Made by a program: the position numbers and the translations under genes. Under the pieces are notes generated by a model. The model was given only the letters and a program-made list of their open reading frames with translations, had not been told where the DNA came from and searched no databases. From Amborella trichopoda (Eukaryota; Streptophyta; Magnoliopsida; Amborellales; Amborellaceae), in NCBI RefSeq assembly GCF_000471905.2, contig NW_006499799.1, forward strand, positions 2,880,722 through 2,944,721: a DNA stretch of 64,000 nt, written 5' to 3'. Numbering within the stretch: position 1 is the stretch's first letter; each line of letters begins with the position of its first letter. Shown in pieces: positions 22,360-32,577 of the stretch.

Positions 22360-23720
22360 ATGGGGGCGTATTTAAGGTCATGCCTCTTGGACCTAAGCGA
22401 AGCAGTTTAACGTCATGCGGCAAGGACGTGCACTATGGTTTAAGGTCATATCGATTGGACCATGATTATGCAATTTAAAGTCATGCAACTATGATCATGG
22501 GGTTTAAGGTTGTGCTGCTAGACCTCCGCTATAGTTTAAGGTCATATAGTTTGGACCATGGTTGTGTAGTTCAAGGTCATGTAGCATGGACCAGAACTAT
22601 GCAATTTTAAAGTCATGCAGTTAGGACTATGGCTATGCAATTTAAGATCATGTAGCATGGTCCATTATGTCGGACTCTATGTGGATGAAGCTCCATAGAG
22701 GATAGGTCTGTAAATAATATTCTGACTCCCTAGGGATAAAATAATTAAGGCTATTCACAAGCAGAGAGCTTTTAGATGAAGATGGTGACTCTGCGAAGAG
22801 TGGCAAGTGGAAGTGCATCTTCATGAGGATTAGGAGGGCCAGTGTGACTCCATGGGGATAATGATGGGGCTTCAAGTAACTCCACTGGGGATGACAATTC
22901 GGAGTACAAGCGTAACCCCGCTAGGGATTGAGAAGATAAGCATGGACCTAACTCCCTAGGGATAGTTGGTCGCAATAGGGTGTGACTCTCACTGGGATGT
23001 TGGTGTGAAACATACTCATTGGGGATTAAATGGGTAGGTATGACCTTTTGCAAACATCTAACTCCATCAGAGTTGTTCATGAAATACACCCTAATGAAGA
23101 GGTGGTCCATCTCTCGGTTAAAGTTTATGCGTATAGGCCATTTGTCACGCCGTGCGTTACAGTTTTCTAGTCTTGTAGCTCAGACCATCGTTATGCAGTT
23201 TTAAAGTCGTGCTGCTAGGACCATGAAGTTTAAGGCCGTGCAACTAGACCTCCACTATAGTTTAGGGTCATATAGTTTGGACCAAGGCGCTAAGCATTTA
23301 AACGTCATGCAGCCAGGACGTGCACTATGGTTTAGGGTCACACAGCAGGACCATGGTCATGCAGTTTATAGTCATGTGACGACGACTGAGCAATTTAAGG
23401 TTGTTCAACTAGACATCCGCTACAGTTTAAGGTCTTATAGTTTGGACCACCGTCGTACAGTTTTGAGTCGTGTGACGAGGACTACGTAGTTTAGGGTCAT
23501 GCAACTAGACCTTCGCTATAGTTTAAGGTCATATAGTTTGGACCATGGTGGTGGAGTTTAAGGTCATGCAGCATGGACTGGAACTGCGCATTTTAAAGTC
23601 TTGCAGTTAGGACTATGGCTATGTAATTTAAGGTCATGCAACATGGACCGTAACTATGTCATTTAAAGTCATGTAGTTAGGACTATGCCTATGCAGTTTA
23701 ATGTCATGTAGCACGGATCA
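22360..23720 (-). repeat. ACCTTAAACT satellite in element 1, two blocks
   Basis: Degenerate half-units of about 35 bp contain TTTAAGGTCATGCAG and TTTGGACCATGG on the plus strand, the complement of the 70-bp dimer at 53733-54210. Blocks lie at 22360-22660 and 23150-23720. The segment between them (22660-23150) holds the GACTCC…GGGGAT motif array. Confidence 0.8.
22720..23070 (+). repeat. Array of primer-site-like motifs on the antisense strand, element 1
   Basis: At intervals of about 30-65 bp the plus strand carries GACTCCCTAGGGATA (22723), GACTCCATGGGGATA (22846), AACTCCACTGGGGATGAC (22878), AACCCCGCTAGGGATTG (22914), AACTCCCTAGGGATAG (22950) and ACTCATTGGGGATTA (23014). The core ACTCCACTGGGGA equals the core of Tat primer sites, yet it lies in the 3' UTR and on the strand opposite to the element. 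The same array occurs in element 2 at 38118-38490. Confidence 0.6.
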
Positions 23721-23929
23721 TGGTGTGATGAAGGAATACGACTCCATTGGGACCAAAGCTATCACCGGAGACTGGACTCCCAGAGGAGTGAGACTGTGGC
23801 GTGGGGAATGAACTTCTTGAGGCAGTAGGACAACGGAGATGGGAATGTCGTGGCATGATCACGACACTAAGTGTCTGATGGTGCACGCGGGATTAGGCTT
23901 AAATGATGCACACACGGCGTTAGGTGCTT

Positions 23930-24110
23930 ATTGAAGAACATGACCTAAAATCCTTGATGAAGGGCACGACGATAACCTTTAGGTGAAGGTGCGCGACGAT
24001 GGCCCTTGACGAAGGCGCGCGATGATGGCCCTTGACGAAGGCACGCGTCATAGGATCTTACGCAGCGCGTGACGATGGCGTTCTAAGTGAAGCGCATGGT
24101 AATGACCCTT
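23930..24110 (-). repeat. Approximately 26-bp minisatellite, element 1
   Basis: Plus-strand units of CCTTGACGAAGGCGCGCGATGATGGC type, with varied ends, are repeated about six times. A longer, diverged array of the same kind is present in element 2 at 39110-39420. Confidence 0.75.
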
Positions 24111-24179
24111 TCGAGTCTCGGGTTTTAACCCGCCCTAGCCTGAGCCTATTGTCGTCAGAGGCTAGGGACTGAAGCGTCA

Positions 24180-24545
24180 TTTCAACTTTATTGAGGGCAG
24201 TTTGCGGAATTGCTGGGTATAAAAGGTGGAAAAACCCCTTTTACTATTTTACCAAAGGGTAAAATAGTATAAGAGATTTTTAGAGAGAAAGAGAGCCAGA
24301 GCTTTTGAGAAGGGATTTTTAGTGAGGGCTTCCTGGCTAAAGCTTGCAGAGGCAGGCTGTTAGGAAATTTTTTGGCGAGCTTCAAGGGGTCTCGAGTCCT
24401 TGCAGCATGATTACGAACACTTTCGGGGAGTGCTAAGGCTTTCTGAGTAAGGAACAGGGTTTCTTGGGGCCTTGGTGAGATTTTGCAGTGGTTCTTCTAC
24501 CGGGGTTCGAGATTTTCTCTAGTCGTTCCACAGTTGAAAGGGGGT
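24180..24545 (+). promoter_or_regulatory. Antisense promoter-like block, element 1
   Basis: On the plus strand, opposite to the element, GGGTATAAAAGGTGG (TATA box at about 24219-24226) is followed by an 11-bp perfect inverted repeat at 24243-24268 (ACTATTTTACC-AAAG-GGTAAAATAGT). A GAGAGAAAGAGAG stretch follows. The same block lies at 39470-39840 in element 2. Here it is cut at 24545, where it joins directly to the integrase zinc-binding region by an internal deletion of about 2 kb relative to element 2. Confidence 0.55.
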
Positions 24546-25150
24546 TGATGAATGAGGCTTAAGTGGATCTAGCACACCTGGAATCTCTTAGCATAGTTTT
24601 GAGCGTCAGCCACCATTGAAGGCCAATAATACCGAGTCTGTGTATGCGCTCGTAGAGCTTCAGGCCGGACTAATGTAGCCCGCAGATACCATAATGCACT
24701 ACTTTGAGTACTTTGCTTAGCTCTTGTGCGTCGACGCATTTGAGGAGAATTCCGTCAAATGACCGATGAAAGAGAACCTCACCGTTGGGAAGGGTGTACT
24801 TAGTAGACATCCGTCGTATGGCATTACGTTCCGCCCGATCATGAGGTAGCCTTCCATGCTTTATGAAGTCCACGATTGGCTCCCTCCAGTCTTTGACTTG
24901 TGCACACATCGGGTCAAAGAATTCGGGCTCCTGCTTCTTGACCTTGGGGCATCTCTTGCTCTGCCTCAATGACATCTTTGGCCACGAGAAGTGGCCTGAA
25001 TGGGTAAGGTGGACATTCAGGGAAGACATCCCTCTCATCATATGCGTCCACTTCGGTTCTCAGGTTGACGTGTCTCCATTTGGTTACCCAGATTGGAGTG
25101 GGCCTTGATGAAGACAGTTGAATGGTGGCACTGAGCTTTGAGAGCACATC
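24546..25150 (-). pseudogene. Integrase N-terminal fragment of element 1
   Basis: The frame 25041-24670 contains the RNase H-integrase linker (EPIVDFIKHGRLPHD, YTLPNGEVLFHRSFDG) and then VVHYGICGLH, the His part of the HHCC zinc-binding domain. RIHRLG and the Trp-rich part follow with stops. The sequence ends at 24545, before the catalytic D,D,E core, so no integrase can be made. Confidence 0.8.
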
Positions 25151-25153
25151 AGC

Positions 25154-25495
25154 CTACAAGTTTAGCCTTCTAGATATATGACTCAGGGAGAAATCTTGAA
25201 ACTGAGCCATATAAGATTTGGTCGTGTCATGATAAGGCTTGAGAGTATCCTTCCTTATGTCATAAATCCCCTTATGCTGTCGGATGACCAGCGCAGAGTC
25301 CCCGAAGGTGTTCAGGTGCTCCAAGTCTATCTCTTGGGCGATCTCCAGTCCGACTATGAGGGCTTGATATTCGACTTCGTTATGAGAAAATGCCTCTGCA
25401 AGTGAGAAGTATCGAGGGATCATTCCACCATCGAGAGTTAGGAACACAACTCCGACGATCCCTCTATCAAACTGGAATGCTCCGTCAAAGTACAT
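25154..25495 (-). pseudogene. Archaeal-type RNase H of element 1
   Basis: The 113-codon frame holds YFDGAFQFDRGIVGVV (first catalytic Asp), SHNEVEYQALIVGLEIA (catalytic Glu) and FGDSALVIRQ (second Asp), ending with HISR. This is the second RNase H domain acquired in the Tat lineage, beside the RT-linked RNase H. The latter is missing: the text passes from WDEACQATLD (about 25650) straight to KEVKGQALTDFLAAHP (about 25600), an in-element deletion. Confidence 0.85.
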
Positions 25496-25744
25496 TTCTA
25501 ACAGCTGAGTTAGCGGCGTAATGAAAACTTCTTCATTTGGGAGGTCGCTCGACAGGGGAGATTCTGAAGGGACTGGGTGAGCTGCGAGGAAATCTGTTAG
25601 GGCTTGACCTTTAACTTCCTTCTATGGTACATATGTGATGTCATCGAGCGTAGCTTGGCACGCTTCATCCCATATGAAGGGAGTGTTCTTCTTTAGAAGG
25701 TGTGAAAAAGGCCTACATCATCCTGAAAGGTTTTGAGATGAACT

Positions 25745-26430
25745 TTCAATGTAGGCCAACTATCCTTGGAGAGACCGTAGTTCATGGAGGGTTTTAGGCA
25801 GTGGCATGTTCTGAATTGCCTTGATTTTGACTGGCTTGATCTCCAGTCCTCCGTACCTCATGATGAACCCTAAGAATTTTCCTGAGCGTAGGCCGAAGGC
25901 ACATGTCAAGGGGTTCGTCTTAAGTTGGTGACACTGCAGTCGTTCGAATACCTTTTTGAGGTCTTGTATGCGGGCATCCTTCGTTTCAGATTTCACCACC
26001 AGATCATCCACATAGCATTCCACCTCCCTGTGAATCATGTCCTTGAAGATGGTTGTCTTGGCTCGCCGGTACGTGGCACCTACATTCTTTAACCGGAAAG
26101 CCATCACATTGTAGAAAAAGACACCTTTTGGGGTCAAGAACGCAGTGGCCTCCTCATCTTTTGGCGCCATTCTGATTTGATTATAACCGGAATACCCATT
26201 CATAAAGGAGAAGTTTTAGCAATGAGTCGTAGAGTCGACAAGCATCTCGGTGAACGGCAGGGGGAGGTCTTCCTTGGGACAGGTAGTGTAAGTCGTATAA
26301 ATCAATACAAACCCTGATTTAGCCATTCTTCTTCTTGACTGGGACAACATTTGCCAGCCATTTTGGGTATTTGACTTCACCTATGAATCCTACTTGCTTG
26401 AGCTGTTTCACCTCAGCATCAATCTGCATA
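25745..26430 (-). pseudogene. Reverse transcriptase of element 1
   Basis: The best open part is 26203-25760: NGYSGYNQIRMAPKDEE, PKGVFFYNVMAFRLKNVGATY, the catalytic YVDD at 26003-26014 followed by LVVKS, then FGLRSGKFLGFIM. Upstream, PKEDLPLPFTEMLVDST is still readable between stops. The RT is disabled by in-frame stops near 26210-26410. Confidence 0.9.
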
Positions 26431-27040
26431 GTCTAAACATTATTGATTTTTGCTTCATGGGTTTGATGGTTGTCTTGATACCAAGACGATGAACAACAAT
26501 CTGAGGGTCTAGACCGAGCATCTCATGATAGTGCCAAGTGAAGACGTCACGATTTGCTCGGAGGAGTGATATATAACTTTCTTTCTCCTTTGGGAACATT
26601 TTTGCTGAGATGAAAGTTGGCCTCAGGTTGGCCTCATCCCCCAGGTTGATCTCTTCAAGCTCATCAGCCATGGCCTGACCCCCTTCTTCCCACTCTTCTA
26701 GAGCTTCTCGGAGTTCCTCATCAAGGGACTCAGAAGGATTCTCATTGACCTCGAATGTAGAAACCCATGATCCCGACATCTTTGCTTCTAGGAGGGGTAC
26801 AGTGTGGGAGAGGACCGATCTCTGGCAAGTCCAGGCAATGGAAGGGTCAGCTTCGAACGGGGAGTTCATGACCTCGTGACTGGGATCACTTGGTGCTTGC
26901 CCCAAACTGAGTGACGCTTCATGAACCTAGATCATGTGGTAGGCCTCATGGAAGTAGGAGCATGAAAATGACTCGGTCTTTGCTTAGGATGACAGGGCGT
27001 CGGCGACTGTCGAGAATCCAGTCGCCTGGGCCAACATCTC
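26431..27040 (-). pseudogene. Acidic pre-RT segment of element 1
   Basis: The 165-codon frame (26905-26408) has SLDEELREALEEWEEGGQ, EINLGDEANLRPTFIS and RDVFTWHYHEMLGLDPQIVVHR, the standard entry to Ty3/Gypsy RT. Upstream to 27040 the words ATGF-TVADALS are shared with element 2 (44210-44280). No DGGS or similar protease motif was found between here and gag. Confidence 0.75.
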
Positions 27041-27560
27041 TCTAAGGTGCTCTTACTATGGCAGGGTGAGGTTGGTACCTCCGAACTCTCGATTTACAGT
27101 GTCGAAGTCTGGGCACCGTCAATCTGCACCTATGGAGAAAATAGAAGAGGAGGGAGGAGAAGAAGAGGTAGAACGTTTCGAGTTGCCTTTTACGTCGTCG
27201 CCGGAATTGGATGTGTGCATGGGGTATTCTAGGTCTTGGACCGTTTTTTGATCGTTGTGGGGTGTTTTTAACGTCATCACCCATATTGGAGGAATCTCGA
27301 GCTGCTAGGGGCTCAGGGATGTCCGCTTGATTGGACGAAAAGACAAGGCAAGCTACACTTCTTGTAAGGTCAGAAGTGGGGGGAGAGGCCTAAGAAATTC
27401 TTCCTCGACTGGTGGTTGAGGAAGACAATTCCTTTGGTGGGTTGACCTAGGTGCTCGCCATCTCCTTCTGGATCCCTGAGGGGGCATTTGAACTGCCCTA
27501 TCAGGCTGGTGAGTAGTCCTAGCTTGGTGGACTGCTCACGCTTCAGGGACTTGAGCCTAC
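27041..27560 (-). other. Degenerate segment between gag and pol of element 1
   Basis: Short, broken frames fill the place where the protease should be. The segment aligns with 44290-44790 in element 2, so the loss of a readable protease predates the split of the two elements or is a family trait. An Arg-rich ORF at 27284-27042 has no recognisable domain. Confidence 0.4.
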
Positions 27561-27561
27561 T

Positions 27562-28430
27562 TCACCCATGATAGACTTCCCAGGGTTTAGAAGTTGAGGG
27601 CTCTGAGGGGTTCAGTGCATGCTCAGGAGGGGCTTGTAGTGTGGCTTCCTTTTGAATGGGAGTGACGACCAAGAAATGTTCTGGGAGGATGGCACAGACA
27701 ATGTGTCCTTCCTGAACTTTCTCTACGGCTATATCTTCGAACCCAGAGTACTCTTTGTGTTTGTGGCCCCATACTTGGTGATATGGGCACCAGAGGTTTT
27801 TCGTGCCCTGGGCAAGAGGCCTTGACTGCCTGGCAAGCTTGGGAGTGACAAAGCCTTGTTGGAGCATTGCCTCGAAGAGTGCCCGCACAGGGTCTTACTT
27901 AGTGTTTTCCTGAGCTTGAGTAGGGTGTTCTTCTTACAGTGGTGATAAAGAGGCTTAAGGGCGCCCTTTCAGGTTACCATGAGCTTCTTGGCATTGCAGC
28001 ATCTTCTTTGCCAAGAACTCGTGGAAGTCGGTTCATTCGCTCACGTCATGGCCTCATATGAGGTGATTGGCGCACCAGAGATTCTCAGTTCCTGGAGGCA
28101 GGAACTTGGGTTTCCTTGTTGGCTTTGGTGTGATGTGTCCCTATTTGAGCATTAAGGAAAATAGCGCACTGAGGATGGCAGGTTCCCCCTCATCTTCATT
28201 GATCGTCATTATGTGGGAGGCCTCTGTTGCCTCGAACGTTTTCTTCAACTCTTCAAGCTTTATCAGAGCCTTATTAATAAGGGCTTCGATAATGTCGTTG
28301 AGCTTATACCAGTCATGAGTGGGGTGGCCTCCTGTTCTGTGATCGGAGCAATACCTCTCATTTGTCACCTACCCAACCAACTCTACAGCATTGGCCTCCA
28401 GCAGCTGGATCATGTTCTGTTCTAGCAGTA
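27562..28430 (-). pseudogene. gag nucleocapsid region of element 1 with three knuckle-like modules
   Basis: Three modules of the CX2HX4HX4C zinc-knuckle type follow in series: YCSDHRTGGHPTHDW (in ORF 28368-28141, last Cys replaced by Trp), NLWCANHLI-GHDVSE (about 28095-28050, broken by a stop) and NLWCPYHQVWGHKHKEY (in ORF 27888-27562, last Cys replaced by Tyr). Such modules bind the element's RNA during packaging. Each copy has lost a ligand or its frame. The capsid core that precedes them in element 2 is deleted near 28430. Confidence 0.75.
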
Positions 28431-29950
28431 GTCGAAGTAGTGCGGGTGTCCACTCCTTGTCAAAGGGGATCGGTCTCTTGGTGACAAGAAAGGGACCTGG
28501 AGGCTTCTAGGCATTCCATATTTTTGACGATGGATTGAACCATTACCTCGAACCTGGTCATCATTTCTTCTTGGGCGTCATCCGAATCATTGATCACCAT
28601 GACACTGATCATTTCTTCTAGGAGACCAGAGCCAGGTGGAGCAATGGATTGACAAGGTTGGCGAGTCGGGCGTGGCAAGTCAGTCTACAAGGGCTCAAAT
28701 TGCTCTGACTGGACTCGAGCCTTGTATGCCGATCTTATGAGGACCGGTTCTTGACGGTCTTGGGACAATGGTTTCTTGGAAGTAACGACCCAACAATACT
28801 CTTGGACTCGCTCAGGTTTTTGAGTTTGAAGAGGGAAAAAGGGGTTACGAGGCAAGAGGTCATCAAGGATGGTGTCCTCGACTTCATTGGAGGCTTCTTT
28901 GGTCAGGATCTGAGGACCTCTCTTATGCTTAATTCTGAGAGACGGTTGTAGACTTCGCTCCAGAACCAAGCCTGAGACTTGGATTACCCCGCCGTCTATG
29001 AACCAGCAAGGGTCGTGCCAATGAGCTGGAGCAGGGAGTGTGGTCAAAGGATAAAAGGCAACCTGGGTTTCTGCCTTGGAGGCTGGAGGCCTCTGTCAGA
29101 CATCAAGCCTCTGCCTCGAATCCCTTTGTGAGGCCCAAGTGCACGGCTGACCAGAGGCTGGATCAAGATGTTACTCTTAGGGAAGACCTTTGAGTACCAG
29201 GGTTCGAGGTGCTTGCCTGGAGAGGGAGGGGTAACAAAAGCAGTAGCTGGTTCATGACTCCTCCTGTGTCGGGATCTGGGGGAAACCTGCAAAAGAGGTG
29301 CGTGTGCACCTTTAGGGTTAGCCGTCCGGGTGACTTAGGCATCGACCAGGGCTCGATCAATTGGTTCAACCTTGGGAGTCGAGACCCACGAGCTTGTATT
29401 TGTGAGGGAGGAGGCGGAAGCTCCTCTCTCACAGAGTAGAGCTGTGTGTGCTGGGAGGGAGGACGAAGTGGTCGACCCTCATGTGCTCGAGGTGGCATAG
29501 AGCTAGCACTGCCCCGAGCTATCAAAAGTGAATGCATGGCCCATGCAGGGTTCGGCCCAAGAAGGCCAAGCCCTAGATGCGAGTTAATGGCAACATGATG
29601 GTTGCTCTGATGTGTGACTCGAGTGGATGGCCTACGAGCCCTTGGGTGTGTGCGAGGGGTGGAGGGCATAGGGCCTACACCTTGGTGTGCCGAACCTCTA
29701 GGTATGGGGGTTCGGAGTGGTGAAAGAGTATGGGGGGTTGCCTTACGGCGAACCTCGGGAGAGACAACAACTTTCCTCTCACAAAAGGGGTCGAGTAGCC
29801 TTCCGATGTACCTCAGCAATATGATCGCCAAGGGACTTGCCAGTAGCAGGGTGCGTGTAGTGTGTGGTAGCTGATGTGCTACCAATGCAAGAAGCCTTAG
29901 TGGAGAGCCCACCAGGGCGAGAAAGTGGGGAGCCAGGGACCTTCAAGTTC
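28431..29950 (-). pseudogene. gag N-terminal region of element 1
   Basis: A Pro/Arg/Ser/His-rich stretch (ORF 29912-29163, 249 codons, best open piece) is followed by WYSKVFPKSNIL (about 29195-29160). Then comes ORF 29047-28685, which contains RVQEYCWVVTSKKPLSQDRQ, and ORF 28678-28460 with the short helical stretch ARFEVMVQSI-like (MTRFEVMVQSIVKNMECLEASRS). The same words appear in element 2 around 46930-46620. Frame changes between the pieces show decay. Confidence 0.65.
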
Positions 29951-30180
29951 CCTCTCGCACCGACCTAGGGAAGAACCTGGGAGCAGGACTGTGAGTCACG
30001 ACTTAGCAAGAGAGTAGGGACCAAAGCTTGAGCAGTTCGCTTCCCTCGGACAATCACGAGTGCGAGGATAAGGAAGTCCACGACTTGGATGAACAGGTTG
30101 AGCAACCCATATGCCATAGAAATTAATACAGAAAGTAAAAGAGGTTACTAATCAAACAAGAGCGAACCGACTAAGGGTAG

Positions 30181-30203
30181 TTAGTCCCTAATGGAGCCGC
30201 CAA
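30181..30203 (-). promoter_or_regulatory. Primer binding site of element 1
   Basis: On the minus strand TTGGCGGCTCCATTAGGGA begins two bases after the LTR end CCA. The spacing and core match the sites of B (12258) and element 2 (48312). Confidence 0.8.
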
Positions 30204-30205
30204 GC

Positions 30206-32577
30206 TGGTAACGTGCCTCGATCTCGCCCTCTGGATTTAGATGATCAGGCAACACGTATCTTAGGTTTCTAATGAACCCAGGATTTGAGATCGCTCTCTC
30301 GGAACCTTGCTTGAGAGCAAGGGCAGGTATACCAACCGATGAGATAGGAATTTAAGGTGGACTTACTTGGGTTGGCTCGTGTGGGTTCCCTCTTAGATCA
30401 CGTTAGAAAGCCCCCCAGCTGCTTTAGCTAGTTCGGAATAGCCTCCCTTGACCTGTAATCACGTTGTTTTTCTACACAATACTACTTGGGTTAATTTGTG
30501 AGACAAGTGGGTCGAAGAGACCCACCCTTGTCTTAGAATATTGCATTTCTGTGTGGTTAAGAATGTGAGGGGTTAGATCGATGAGGTGGAAGGTTGGAAC
30601 GAAGGTCGAAAAGAGAAGAAAACTTGATGAAGAGATGAGACTAGCTTGATATCCAGACAGTGACCAACTCGAAGAGGTAGCAAGAGGGGCATGGTACTCA
30701 AGACCAGCACGGCAGCAGTACTACTCACAATCGAGGCTGATATGACGCTGCTAGATTAAGTCCACCCTCAATCATGTGTGCAGAGAAAAGAGTGAAGAGA
30801 AAGAAAGAGAGAGAAAAGAAAGAGAGCGAGACGGCAAAGGGGGAAGAGCCCAGACAGCAATGGGCATCTCCATTGGCATCTTGAGAAGATGTCGTGCCCA
30901 TTGCGGGAGGCAATGGCTTCTGGTGAGGCTCACGAAAATAGCTCCCCACAAGACGCATGACACTTGATGTAGAGTATGAGAGAAGCCGGCAGACGACAAT
31001 AAGCATCGTTGTTTGCAACGCAAGAAGACAACGCGTCCCTTGCTGATGGTGATAGCTTCTGGCGAAGCGCACGACGATAACTTCTCATGGGCCACATGGA
31101 AATTGCCTCTCATGAGGCGCATAACATTGAACGCAGAGAGGTGTGGACGGAGCCCTCGGGAGGCAACGGGTATTGCCGCTACCCTTTATGGACGACGATG
31201 GGTGTCGCCGCCTGCAATAGTCACGTGACAGGGTGAAGCCCTTGTAGACAGATATCAACTTCAATACCCTCGTTCCTTGCTGAGACATCAAGCTTATATC
31301 TGCAGATGGTGATGAGCAGCACCGTCTGCCAGTCTCGTAAGGAGATAGAGAATAAAACAGAGAGAGAAGGAAGCTCGTACAAGGCGCTGCCATCTCCATG
31401 AGAGACCTGTGAGACTGCAAGAAAGGCATGCAAGGCACTGCCACTGTCGTGCATGGCCTCTGAGAAGAGCTCAGACAAAGAAGAGGAAGAAGAAAGGCAA
31501 TAAGAGAGAAGAAAAGAAAATGAAGAGAGAAAAGATGTACCTTGCGTCTTCCTAACCATTTGTGGAATTTCAAAACAGTTACTGTGTTGCCCTGAAACTT
31601 GCGTGATCTTGCATGAATGATCCGAGGTCGTTCTGATGCCCGGTTCATCGATAGATGATTGTTTTCTTGTAGGGCTTGGCATGACGATCGATTTGAAACC
31701 AGATTTGAGCCATGGATCATGTTTTTAGGGCACGATCATGTGACTTGAAATATGAATGAATCTTGAAACTTTGGATTGATAGTGTGCTCATTTCTTGATG
31801 TCTTTGGATCACTTCATCTGCTTCGTGTGTAGAATCCAATCGTTCATCATGTATAAGGTTCAGGTCAGAGATAGCCCGAGACCTTATGCACGTTATGGAA
31901 TTGGTCTCGTGTCGATCAGGTTCGCAAGCAACACGATTTGGCCACTCGAGTGAGGCATGATGCTGCTGATTTTCCTGCACTTTCTTCATGAATCAACGAT
32001 TTCTCTCTAGCTTTTCTTGGCGCTCGGGCGTCGTCATGTGGCGTACCACATATCGAAATGCTTGTCTTGATGAGACAAATTTGTTAACAAAATTTGGGCT
32101 TGATCTGACCTCGGACAAGTGAGATATGAGCGTCGAAAGTCACTGGTTGTGACTGTCCTTTCAATGGTGTGGAGTTGCAGAGTGGCCGCATGGGATCAAC
32201 ATGCTGCTCCTTCTATTTCACTCACTTGCCTATAACTTCTTCCTGGAGTGTCTGTTCAAATGGAAATCTGACACTTGGGGGTTTTCAACCATACCAAATC
32301 CAATGGTGGTGGTGCCACAGCAAATTGAGACACCAAAATTTTAGCTCTAGTTATAAGTCCATTTCATGGTGCTAGAGGTCGATTTTGCCGAAACTGTTTC
32401 TCAGTTTACACTGCCTTAAACATGTTGAAATGCAACAAAACATAGCAGGAGACTTTTGAGAGATCTCATGAAGATCTTGGTCAATCTTTGTACTGTTTTG
32501 AGACTGTTGGAAGTTCCACTGTTTGCTAGGCTTTTATTGAGAGGGGGCCCCATGATAATGAAAAATATCTTCCAACA
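30206..32577 (-). repeat. 5' LTR of element 1
   Basis: A 2372-bp LTR starts (element strand) TGTTGGAAGATATTTTTC at 32577 and ends CCA at 30206. It is about 300 bp shorter than its partner because the region from the TATA box to the leader start is missing at about 31540-31550 (19695-19975 in the 3' LTR). This copy therefore has no promoter. Confidence 0.9.

Larger units (their letters stand above)
21046..24545 (-). other. 3' UTR of element 1
   Basis: Reading from pol to LTR: an antisense promoter-like block (24180-24545), a 26-bp minisatellite (23930-24110), the ACCTTAAACT satellite (23150-23720 and 22360-22660), an array of GACTCC…GGGGAT motifs (22720-23070), the conserved stretch 22000-22360, a GAGTAAA-rich block (21640-21930), and 21046-21640 leading to the LTR. 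All blocks recur in element 2 in the same order. No sense gene is supported; ORFs such as 22003-22357 fall in the stretch that is also conserved in A' (150-470). Confidence 0.7.
18376..32577 (-). mobile_element. Element 1: family A Tat-like retrotransposon nested in the 3' LTR of element 2
   Basis: The element reads on the minus strand: 5' LTR 30206-32577, primer site 30181-30203, gag 27560-29950, pol 24546-27040, 3' UTR 21046-24545, 3' LTR 18376-21045. A perfect 5-bp ATAGG duplication flanks it. The capsid core, protease, the first RNase H and the integrase catalytic core are deleted. The two LTRs differ at roughly one base in eight in the part compared by eye (30213-30360 against 18383-18530), so it is an old insertion. 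Confidence 0.9.

Noticed and set aside
31085..31720. A 211-codon minus-strand ORF and its 153-codon overlap
   Set aside because: It falls inside the 5' LTR of element 1 and ends in R/U5 repeats. Homologous LTR positions (19418-19603, 49656-50048) have other, broken frames.
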